Shown here: one piece after another, positions 45,301 through 55,100 of the stretch
Layout of the letters: each line of letters begins with the position of its first letter
Numbering within the stretch: position 1 is the stretch's first letter
From: Oegoconia quadripuncta
Taxonomy: Eukaryota; Arthropoda; Insecta; Lepidoptera; Autostichidae
Assembly: GCA_949316235.1 (NCBI GenBank)
Contig: OX438748.1
Location: 1,925,001 to 1,989,000, forward strand
Length of the DNA stretch: 64,000 nucleotides
Direction of reading: 5' to 3'
The notes under the pieces: model-generated
What the model was told of the DNA's origin: nothing
What the model saw: the letters and a program-made list of their open reading frames with translations, nothing else
Database searches by the model: none
Position numbers and translations under genes: made by a program

Positions 45301-47789
45301 AATAAGCTCCATTCATACTAAGAAACCTTGAAGTCATATTCAGATAAGTACTAGCTGTCAGCCTGCGGCTTCACCTGTATGGAATTATTTTATCGCAGGC
45401 TTTTTTATCATGAAATTAAGTCTACGTCCCTTTCCAGGTTCTAGGCCTACCTTTCTGCTAAATTTTCATAGGTATCTATCATTGGTTCAGAAGTTGTGGT
45501 GAAAAGATAAACAAACAGACAGAGTCAATTTAATAGTGTGGATATTGTCGGCGAATCGTTTAAACGTCTTCTCCTATTGTATAGAGTTGGTGAATCCATG
45601 GACTACAAGGAAGTGGACACCGATTAGATCCCACTCCTTTATTTATCGTGAAGCTGATTAATGTATAAAGTATCTCTTTGGTTTGTAGATTCCAGTCCTG
45701 AAAGGCGACATCAGGGATCAGCCGGGAGTGATCACGGCGGACTATGTGAGATCGGTCGCTCAATTCGGCCCTATGGTGGAAGTCAGGGCTGGGTACAGGT
45801 ATGGACTTATTTATTCAATTAAATAATGGTTTGTTTGGTAGAAAGTATAAGAGCAAGTTAAAAGCACGGGTTCCGGAGTAAGGTATCACTACAAGACGTT
45901 ACAAAACGAGGAGGTCCTCAATTCGCGTTTCCGTACTAATCCCTCACCTCTGGAAATAAACACCAATTTAAAGTTTGAGTGCTCTGTAGAGTCAAAAGTG
46001 AAATAAGCAGCTTAGAAGAGGGTCAAAATAACACACACTTAACATAAGCTATAAATTATAAAACAATAATTACTATTGTACAAAGTTATAATTATTACTT
46101 CTTTCCAGAACGCAAGACCTTCCGATCTTCGTCCGCATGATCGACAAGGACACATACTGGACGTTCGAGAACGGCCTCCCGACGCTCATCACGACGTTGC
46201 TTCAGATGAACATGAACGGCTACCCGCTAGTCCTCCCCGACATGATCGGGGGGAACGGGTACAACGAGCCACCGGGGAAGGAGCTCTTCATACGGTGGAT
46301 GCAGGCCAACACGTTCATGCCGAGCATGCAGTTCTCTTATGTGCCTTGGGACTTTGATAATGAGGTAATATTAAATAAAAAGAAATCTGCTTATGACCGG
46401 CTTGGACTGAATCATTTTACAAGTCTACTTCTGGATATAAGCCTTTCTTATGGCACGATTTGCAACGCTTTCTCATGGGAGAATTTGCCCATCTGGCAAC
46501 GCGGACATGATTGTGTTATCAGGTTTTTATCAAAATGCCGATGCATTTAGAATGAGTGTCAGTTCACTGATAAAGTAGCTCATAAACTTCTAACAACAAT
46601 GCCTACAAAGTTTAAATCGAGCGAATAACAGATACTTAGATAAAAAAATTGCGATTCTTTTGTCTCTTTCCATCGTCCTCTTGATGGAGGGAGGAAGAGA
46701 AAGAAAGAGCTGCTGGCCGATGGGGCATTAAAGTTCTCGAGTGGAGACTAAGCCCCGCCACGCACAGCGCAGGACGTCCAATCAGAAGATGGACGGACGA
46801 CCTGATGAAGGTCGGGGGTAGTCGCTGGATGCAGGTCACTTCTGGAAATCTATGGGGGAGGTTTATGATCGTTAGTGGACGTCCTGCGGCTGATATGAAA
46901 ATGAATAAAAATCTACCATACTTTATGTGCTATTCCCAGACGATCCAGCTGAGCAAGAAGTTCATCGATCTGCACGCGCAGTACGCGCCGCGCATCGTGG
47001 AAGCGTGTCGCGCCGCGGCCGACGGCTCGCCCGTCAACGCGCCCATCTGGTGGATCGCGCCGGACGACACAACGGCGCATGACGTCTGGGACGGTACCAT
47101 TTTTCTTTTTCTTTTCTACTTTTTCGCGAGTTAATAGTGTGGATTTTGGAGGTCAAATATATCTCACAAGCAAAATATATTGTGTGAACTCGGACATCTC
47201 AAATAACTGAGTCTGTCTGACTGATTTTTTGTCTGGGTTCAAAATGGCGAGTCATATTTAAAGTTGAAATGGTGACCAAAACGTGATTTCCAGTTGCTTC
47301 CTACTATGAGACCAAATAATTGTTTACTCGATATGTTAGAAGAGTAAGAAAAATATAGGAGTGATGATAGAATAGGTACAAGTGTACTTTCTCACGGGTT
47401 CCAGGACAATCCGATAGATGGCGCAAATCTAAATGTATACAGGCGCGCGGCCAGTTTTTCGCTCTCTTCCAATCGGTGCAACATCCAACAATAAACCCTC
47501 CATCACCACGCAGCTGCCGTTTACCTTCCCCCAACATATCTACAAGTTTGTATGAAACCTAGTCGCTAGACTGCCTACAGCTAACTCAACCCCCGCAGAG
47601 TACCTGCTGGGCGAGGCGCTGCTGGTGGCGCCGGTGCTGGAGCGCGGCGCGACGTCGCGGGACGTGTACCTGCCGCCCGGCGCCTGGCTGGCGGCCGCCG
47701 ACCCCGCGCGTCCAATGGCCGGCGGCGCCTGGTACCGCAACTACCCCGCGCCCCTCGACACGCTGCCTTTCTTCGTTAAAGTCAACTAG
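40159..47789 (+). CDS. Gene C: GH31 family glycosidase, MYORG-like, with an extra intron (first exon not found)
   Basis: Exons 40159-40278, 41644-41853, 42855-43042, 43922-44394, 45016-45208, 45689-45798, 46109-46364, 46940-47093 and 47599-47789 (stop TAG) give 630 residues plus a split first codon. The region that is one 661-nt exon in A and B is two exons here (188 + 473 = 661 nt), divided after LFIDQ by an 879-nt intron. Catalytic landmarks: [31 protein letters not shown] (Asp codon 45179-45181; Gly replaces the Ala after the nucleophile in A and B) and RMIDKDTYW (Asp codon 46143-46145). It ends PFFVKVN, without the hydrophobic tail of B. The last two exons are strikingly GC-rich and Ala-rich (ERGATSRDVYLPPGAWLAAA). 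The gene appears intact. Substrate unknown; by family an alpha-glycosidase in the secretory pathway. Confidence 0.9.
40405..41040 (-). mobile_element. LINE 3' end (Jockey/CR1-like), second long copy
   Basis: Near-duplicate of 24795-25370: 'ggataaaattatcacttgaa' tail, 'agtgattttataatagcctt', 'gtgaagtcggctaacataaa', 'tctaagagacaatctaggtc'. It carries an extra 75 bp internally and a deletion. Confidence 0.8.
41173..41480 (+). mobile_element. SINE family A with a small internal deletion
   Basis: Head 'taaccgcctccgtggtgcaa', B box 'gggttcgatccccagcag', body shortened around 'ggttggtggctagctaccac', oligo-A end. Confidence 0.85.
42163..42276. mobile_element. Short MITE, family F, copy 3
   Basis: 'ggcccatattacagaacgtt', 'gttaaaaagggacaacttta' and 'ctaactatgctcaagcg'. 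It is cut by the adjacent TA microsatellite. Confidence 0.55.
42277..42323. repeat. (TA)n microsatellite
   Basis: About 23 TA units in the gene C intron, next to a MITE F copy. Confidence 0.95.
42541..42850. mobile_element. LINE-tail repeat with inverted halves
   Basis: Left half reads on the minus strand (tgatgatgatgatt ... ataggcctgtcccatagaat). From 42690 the other orientation resumes: 'attgaggtggcagtgggcag', 'gatggccggtggggcattaa'. A direct copy is at 46680-46910. It ends about 5 bp before gene C's exon 42855-43042. Confidence 0.55.
43312..43610. mobile_element. hAT-like MITE (299 bp) with 8-bp target duplication
   Basis: Perfect inverted termini TAGGGTTGCC / GGCAACCCTA, flanked by ATTATAAT at 43304-43311 and 43611-43618. 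No ORF of note. It sits in the intron unique to gene C. Confidence 0.85.
44441..44780. mobile_element. MITE family E, full-length (340 bp)
   Basis: Inverted ends 'cttaggcccgtattaataaa' and 'tttattaatacaggcctaag'. Interior of repeated 'ctcaag' and 'cttgag' motifs. Related copies: 1703-1856, 37020-38010, 49033-49280, 63480-64000. Confidence 0.8.
45345..45545 (-). mobile_element. Degenerate 'ctagt'-ended dispersed element
   Basis: 'actagctgtcagcctgcggc' start and 'gaaaagataaacaaacagac' end, the reverse orientation of the 24232-24462 type. Low similarity. Confidence 0.35.
46680..46910 (+). mobile_element. LINE 3'-tail repeat in gene C intron
   Basis: 'ctgctggccgatggggcatt', 'agaagatggacggacgacct', 'gttagtggacgtcctgcggc', then 'gatatgaaaatgaa'. 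It ends about 30 bp before the acceptor of exon 46940-47093. Confidence 0.65.
47356..47536 (-). mobile_element. Truncated LTR related to 6411-6687
   Basis: 'ggtacaagtgtactttctca', 'caggacaatccgatagatgg', 'gccagtttttcgctctcttc' and the terminal '...tcccccaaca'. The other end is missing. It lies in the last gene C intron. Confidence 0.7.
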
Positions 47790-47861
47790 CCAGACAACTA
47801 ACACATCGACGTTCTCGGCCTATTGCGCTTCTACAACGGTTTCACCGTTCCTGGTTTTGGT

Positions 47862-48052
47862 TTAGCTCATGTAAAAAATGGTATCGCGCTATTTTTTCTG
47901 AACCATTAGATCGTTAAATTACCAAGCGGGTTGGAGCCTGTTAGATAATTTACCATAAAGATACTAGACTCATTTCGAAATGTGGTGAACGTAACGTTTT
48001 TGGTCATGAAATGGTTTAATAAATACTTTCAAACTTAGCGCGATTGGACCTC
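47862..48052. mobile_element. MITE family G copy after gene C
   Basis: 'atcgcgctattttttctgaa', 'gaacgtaacgtttttggtca' and 'aaacttagcgcgattggacc' share motifs with 14890-15225. Confidence 0.45.
48018..48023 (+). terminator. Candidate polyadenylation signal of gene C
   Basis: AATAAA about 230 nt after the TAG of gene C. It lies at the end of a repeat (47862-48052), so the 3' UTR of C may include that element. Confidence 0.25.
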
Positions 48053-49032
48053 AGGTTAAATTGATGCCCATAATTCGTATGATCCGAGTGTCGTCTGGAC
48101 ACACTGTGTAAAGACCACGAAACCTACCTGGCAGTAATGTGGGCATTATTTATATTAGTTGGTCAGCATGAATAATGACAAATTGATTAAACAAATCCCA
48201 TACTACTTAATATAGATAGATAGATAAATTAAAACTATTCGCATTCACGGAAACTAGATCCTACCAATTTTAACTTTTGTAAGTAAAATGCAGGAAAAGT
48301 GCTTACAGTTTTTTATGAAAAGATGCGGTCCGCCATCCTGAGGTCAGAATGGCGTAAGTGACATTCATATTCTTAACTTGGTCCCGCCATTCTGACGTTC
48401 ATTATGGACGCACGTTTAATTTACTGCACCGAATTAATTCTCTAAAACTAACTGAGGTATGAAGGAGGCGAGGTACGACATTCTAATTCACTCTTATCAA
48501 GATTATTTACGTGACCTTGAAAGAACCAATCAGAGTGCAATACCCTGACAGGGCTAAACATTAAGATCCGAGTTTTTGAGCGTCTGTTTGTTGACAGATG
48601 TCCCTCGCTTATTATTAGAGCCTACAGCCTGTGTATTCGATGCCTATAGACATATTTGATGGAAACCGGTTTAGCTACTTCAAAGATTTTTTGCATTTCG
48701 ATATTTTGAAAGTTTTGCGAGTTTTTCTAAAGTTCTCAAAAATAGTGTCATTTTATACATAGTAGTTAGCCCGCTTAACGTTAGTGTTTGGAAATAAGTA
48801 GGCTTCAAAGCGTAATAGACAATTATGACGTTTTTGGGCCCTCGAGGCAGATTACTACATTATATTTAAATAGGATTTAAGTATCTAACATATTACAAAG
48901 CTTTGTAAATATTAAAAATATATCAAGAGTGTTAAAAAAAGTGGTTTAATTTCTGTAAATTAGCTTTTTTTTGTGAAATGTGGTTTGCAAAAACCAAAGA
49001 AAACAGAGTGAGTTTTATGAAAACAAGGTCTA

Positions 49033-49280
49033 AGGCCCGTATTAATAAAACATTCCCTAAGATTAAGAACAGTGGTGTGACCGGTCTCAAGTAAACGTGT
49101 TGATTAATAAACCTAACTTGAGACTTGAAAAGCATGTGCATACTCAAGCAATACTCACTTGAGAGGTACGCGTATTAATAAACGAAACTTGAGGCGAACA
49201 TTTGAGAAGTGATCTCAACTGAGTAGACCTCAAGATTGGTTTGTAAATTAGCACGGGTGATACAGCCTCAAGATATTGGG
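49033..49280. mobile_element. MITE family E, copy missing one end
   Basis: Starts 'aaggcccgtattaataaaac' and follows the 44441 copy to 'gtagacctcaagattggttt'. The right end is degraded near 49280. Confidence 0.7.
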
Positions 49281-49774
49281 ATCTTAAGAAGTTGAAAACG
49301 AAACACAATTTCTCAATTCCACCGTATTTCTTTGTATGTTTATTTAGCAATATATTCGTCAATTGTTCACCAATTTTAATGATAATTTTTTTGTTTGATA
49401 GGGTTCACCGCCAGAGTGGTCTCATGAGATAAAAAACGGAACCTTGCTGAAGTCGAGTGTTTTACCAATTTTTGGCGGTTCTATTAATTGGCGTTATTAG
49501 ATCTGTCCATTGTATTTATATTGATACTAGCAGCGCCAAATTTTAGTTGCACTCATTGATTAATCATTTCCATAACAGCGAACTTCTTTCTATTTATCTT
49601 TGTTCTTCAAGTGTAGTTTATATTCAAAATAATATTTATATAGCTGTATACAAATATAAACATATTCGCACCTTAAGCAGACGAGTAACCGTGTCGAAGT
49701 GGCGAAACAGTTTCTTTCTTTTCTATTAATCAAGGTTAGTATGTTTACTACGAATGGTGCATTCCATTAAGTCT

Positions 49775-49985
49775 TTTTTTTTTTTTTATATGAGAGGGCG
49801 GCAAAAGAGCATGCGGGTCACCTGATGGAAAGCAATCACCGCCGCCCATGGACACCCGCAACACCAAAAGGGTCACAGATACGTTGCCGGCCTTTGAGGA
49901 AGGTGTAGGCTCGTTTCTTGAAGGTTCCAATGTCGTACTCGTTCGGGAATACCGCTGCCGGAAGTCCGTTCCACAGGGTGGTAAG
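49775..49985 (-). mobile_element. LINE 3' fragment (family H), copy 3
   Basis: 'tatatgagagggcggcaaaa' to 'gaagtccgttccacagggtg'. Oligo-T at its + strand start marks the LINE poly-A end. Confidence 0.8.
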
Positions 49986-50230
49986 TATTTGAAAACCAAA
50001 AAACTATGCAAAAAAGGAACTAAAGACTTCTACTTCAAAATCCGTTCAGCTATTTGAATGTTTGGAAACACGCCATTTTGTTTTTTAGAATTTTTACCAC
50101 AAAACGTGGCAAGCCGTTTGGTATATTCTTGCAAATAAACTTATTATCTTATCTTATCTTGGACAACAGGGGGTAACATAGAAATCGTAGTGGGGCGGTC
50201 GGATAAAAATTACAAAATAAATTAATAATC

Positions 50231-50557
50231 AATGGTGTCGATTCGGATGTACAACGAACTAACTAAATTTAAAGCAGATACATCCTTTTCTAACACTATT
50301 AACATGAAAGGGACGACTATAAATTAAGACCTGTCAAATTAAGTTAAGAGCTGTCAAAACAAGTCGCTCCATAGTATTTTAATCGTGACGTCGCTAGGTG
50401 TACACCTAATATTGATAAAGAAGTGCTTGTTTTGATCCTTTTACTTAATTTGACAGGACTTAATTATATGTCGTCCTTTTCATGTATTAGTGGTTAGAAA
50501 AGGATACATATAATTTAAATTTAGTTAGTTCGTTGTACATCCGAATCGACACCATTA
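50231..50557. mobile_element. Palindromic MITE with arms of about 125 bp
   Basis: Left 'aatggtgtcgattcggatgt' mirrors right 'acatccgaatcgacaccatt'. The symmetry continues to 'ctgtcaaattaag', leaving a central non-repeated region of about 95 bp. No ORF. Confidence 0.8.
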
Positions 50558-51090
50558 TCTATATTTAGACACAACATATTTAATATAATACATTGTCATA
50601 AACGTATCTGTTATTACCCTCTTATTCATAAAAATTTACAAACGCTTTATACACGTATGTATTGTCACTTTCTTTCATTACAACATTTCCTTATGAACGA
50701 CAGAGACAAAACATACTTTAACTAAAACAAGGCTTATAAAGGTGTATTATTCAGAAAAATATTTTTTTATGAATAATACGGTTAATTTATATCTACAATA
50801 ATTCTTATAATCAACATTATGTTTGAACCAATGATGTTTGAAGGGTAACCTACCATACTTTCGAAACTTTCTTGGTCGAATATCAATTGTTCGAAAACGG
50901 TAATAAGAAATTTCAATTGCCAGAGTGATTATTTCATATAACTTTTTTTCCCATAAACTTATTTTATATATGTGTCACATACTAGAGAAACGATTAACCG
51001 ATTATCAGAACTACTTTATGATGTTTGACAGATGTTTTACTTACTATAATTTAAATTACTAGAATTACTTTTTGTATTGTATGTATGTAT

Positions 51091-51205
51091 GTATTTATGT
51101 AGTATATCAACCATCTGGTATCCACAACACAAGCCTATAGTTGCTTACTGTGGAACTAGATGGCGTTGTGTGTATGTCTAAGGATATTTATTTATTTATT
51201 ATTTA
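51091..51205 (+). mobile_element. SINE family C, 3' half
   Basis: 'gtatttatgtagtatatcaa', 'tggtatccacaacacaagcc', 'tgtggaactagatggcgttg' and a TTTA tail. Confidence 0.8.
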
Positions 51206-51996
51206 CTTTTTCTTGACAACCCCTATCTGTAGCGAGCGAGCGAAGCTATAGCGAGCATGGGTCGGAGCACCCCGACACTGTTGGTAAGGTTCAGAGGCTC
51301 CCGCCTTAACCTTCCATGTTAGTGTAAGGGCAAAGGGTTTCCGCCTTTGTCCTACGGATCGCTAACTCGTGACCGCGACGCGAATACCGTGTCACGAGCC
51401 GCCTTCTTGGTTGGGCAAATGTAGGAAATTAATAATTTGTTAAAATGTAAAACATAATGTTTAATAAACTTGTAAATTCAAATAATAATGTTGTATAAAA
51501 TAATGTTAAATGTTAATTAATTAAGTAATGTTGTTCTTGCTCGAGTTGGTGGAGACAACTGGGTTTTAGGCTGTTTCTAGCCGAGCCGAGGCGCCGCGGC
51601 GTCAGCGCGTTTATCTAATTTGGGTTACACGCGCGTTGCCGGCCCGGCCAAAGTGCAGCATAATGTACGTTGACCGTACAGTTAGGTTGTGTTCTTATAA
51701 TATTGTTAATAATATGCTGAAAACCAAAATGTCTGGCAATAAATGCTTCGGCTAAACGTTCGGTTGTACTTTAAAACATATTACAAAAAATAACATTTGA
51801 ATATCGTACATTCGAACTTCTGTAAAATACATTTCCGGTGAAATGAAACATACAGAAAACAAAAATATGGAAAATGTTTTCGAACAATTAAAATTCGAAA
51901 AAAGAAAAATTTGCATTCGTGATAGATAACCCTAATTAACAAATGATAAACACCCTACAAGCGGAAACATAACAGTAACTGAATTCGCAACAATGC

Positions 51997-52002
51997 TTTA
52001 TT
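51997..52002 (-). terminator. Candidate polyadenylation signal of Nol6
   Basis: AATAAA on the minus strand, about 126 nt after the Nol6 stop codon. It is the first such hexamer well placed for 3' end formation apart from one close to the stop (TGAATAAACG, antisense only). Context only. Confidence 0.4.
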
Positions 52003-52127
52003 TTTTCTAGTCATATTGATTACAAATATGTGATCTAATTCGGTAAAAAGCCTATACACCTCGTGGCTTTTTAATATAGAAAATATAAGCTTGTATAACT
52101 CTCTAAGGCATGAATAAACGCAGCCAA

Positions 52128-55100
52128 TCACACGTCGTCGCCGGCCGGCCACACGAACCCCGGTATGTCCTCCACCAATCCGCGCCCGAGCAGCATGAAC
52201 CCTTCCACCAATGCATTGGGGTCGACCCTGTATGTAACCACGCCCCCCTCTACTGTGCGCTTTAGTGCGTTGGCAGTTGATACCTAGAAAGGAAAATTTT
52301 CTTATCAAACTCAACTTGGTAGAAAATTAAAGGACAGCCGGTGAGAGATCATTAACTTCAAGCATTTATTTTAATGTAAGATACACTTTTTTGTAGCACT
52401 TGATCTCAATCACACCTGATGTTCAGTGAAGATGAGGCCGAAGGTGGAAGCGTACTGACCCGGAAACCCCAACATATTTGGGGGACTGGCTATCTTATCT
52501 CTGACAACCGGAACACCACAATGCTATTAACATTGCTGATTGGCGGCAGATTTAGATAAGATGGTTGTAGCTGGCCAGGCGGACATTTAAAATGCCCTAC
52601 CACCAGCCAAACACAGTACTAAATATGTATCCCGCTGGGGACTTTCGCGACGACCGAATCATAAACCTAATGTTGTTTACATTGAGCCACGAAAGCGGTT
52701 AATGATATGATTTGTTGTATGTCAATTTAAATATATTGGAAATAATAATGGAGCTGCATTTATCTGTCAGTCAATATGTCCAAGCTACTACCGCTTCGGA
52801 AAGTGAAATCATCTGTGGGAAACGAAGCGGCGCAATAAACCCATAGGATCAGGTATTGTTCTATATTTTTAAATACAATTATGTATGTAAGTAATACAAG
52901 TTTATAATTTTTGCGAGCTGATCGAATTATACGAAGCGTTTCTTTCATTCAGGTTTCACTAATTTTGTAATAATCGTTTTTTATATATCCTAATATCTTT
53001 ATTGTATACAAAATTGTTACAGAAATATGCATTGTATATAAAATGTACAAAGGCGAGCTTAACTCCGATAGAGTTTTCTACCAGCAAACCTTAGAGATAC
53101 ATAGTGTTTATTAGATTGGGCAGAAAATAGTGTACACAACATTTGAAAATTATTTTATAAAAAATAATATCTATAAAAATATATACCCAAAAAAATACCG
53201 AATAAATAAAATTAATATACCACATACATATATATAGTACGAAGTATAAACAAGTATATACATTAACAATACTCATATTATGGTAAATAATTAAATAATT
53301 ACTATAATATTGAGGAGAAATCATAAAGACAAATGATGCTCTTTTCTTGAAAACTCCTAACGATGGACTTGTGCGGTATGCGGTAGTGCGTTCCGGTCTC
53401 ACTGACCGAATCGTGAACGAATCACTATAACGTGTTGTCAAGTGTGATGAGCATTTAATGTTTTTTTTTTTGGTTTATTTATCCATAGAACATTATTTGA
53501 ACAATCTTCGCTATAAGACGCCTACGAAAACCTGTCAAGGTTTGTGTGTAGTGCTGCGAATGAGGTCACTGACCCGCCGCGTTATTAATTATTACAAAAG
53601 ATATGTAACGTAACTTAAATATCTACATGCATAAGATGATATGCGAAAGCAAGTAGACATGTGTCTCTCTATCGAAATAAAATTTGTTGGAAAGGCACTT
53701 CCTACATAGTTCCATCTATAAAGTACTTCTTTAATGCATATTTACATTGTTTTATGTTACGCATGTTATTAATTAAGCATGAGGGATGTGGTTGTCCTGC
53801 AAGGTTCTGTGGTTGTTTTTTGTTAATGTTGTGATGACATGATAAATAAATAAATAAATATTTCGGACACTTACACCAATCATCTAGTCCCAAACTAAGC
53901 ATAGCTTGTGCTATGGATACTAGATAACGGATGAACATACATAAATATTTATATAAACATCCATGACTCGGGAATAAATGTTCGTATTCATCACATAAAC
54001 ATTTACCCCTCGAACCCGCAACCGTTGGTTTCGCTGACAGGGTCACTATCCGCTACACCGACCGGTCGTCAAACTGTACAATGACAAACATGATCTTTAA
54101 ACTGTTTCTCTTTTCGATTAATGTGTGTGGGAATGTAAGTAAATATTAATGCTTTATAGTATTGACCTTATAAGACTGTTACACGAGTGATGGGGTAATA
54201 CTGGTAGGAGAGTACATCTTCCACCTTCCCACCACCATATAAAAAAAAAAAAAAAAAAAAACATCTGTAGTATCTAATGTATACCTGGAACTCCCTAGGC
54301 TCGTGTATGTTTGGTTTCCACAGCACACCGATGACGTCACCGCCGTAGGTGTCGTGGAAGAATAACGCGAACTCGTCGTAAGCGTTCTGTAAAATAAAAT
54401 TATACTTTTTTTAGTGTCTTGGCCTGGAATGTCTCTTTCATCTTACTTGCATCACAAATATGAATGAGTGGTCTTATCTGCTCACCGTTTTTTCTTCCTT
54501 ATTTTTTATAATTATTGATGATGACATGACATCGTTTGTCCCGCGTGAGGTGAGTGGGATAGTGGTATTTTTGTTCAAGCGAATGAGCAGGACAAATATT
54601 ATCGAGCAGGTTTTTGTTTTATGCACGACGGATTCGTACTTGACCTCAATTACACCTGATGTTAAGTGAAGATGAGGTCGAAGGTGGAAACGTACTGACC
54701 CGGAAACCCCAACACATTTTGGGGACTGGCTATCTTATCTCTGACAACCGGAACACAACAATGATATTAACATTGCTGCTTGGCGGCAGATTTAGATAAG
54801 ATGGTGGTGGCTAGCCACTAGCTAGGTTTAATAAAACAATGTAAAATGTGTAAGAGACGTTGTCGATACCGTGTTTTGAAGGCAAATGTACGTCACGAAT
54901 TGGTGGGGATAGATTTGATGTCGACCGAACCGCATTATAAAAACTACCCCTGAAACTCACCCTCAACTCATCCAAGTACTTCGCGACTGGGTCGAACTCG
55001 ACGACCGGTATAACGTCGTCGGCGAGGGTCTCAACCTGTGGCGTGGGCGTGGGCGTGGGCAGCCGTCCCACGCGCTGGAACGCACGCGTCACCATATGGG

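Larger units (their letters stand above)
47790..52127. other. Convergent spacer between gene C and Nol6
   Basis: No gene recognised. It contains MITE G (47862-48052), MITE E (49033-49280), LINE family H (49775-49985), a palindromic MITE (50231-50557) and a SINE C tail. 51230-51420 is GC-richer (gagcgagcgaagctatagcg...) and 51530-51660 holds 'gagccgaggcgccgcggcgt'. Neither is assignable. Confidence 0.55.
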
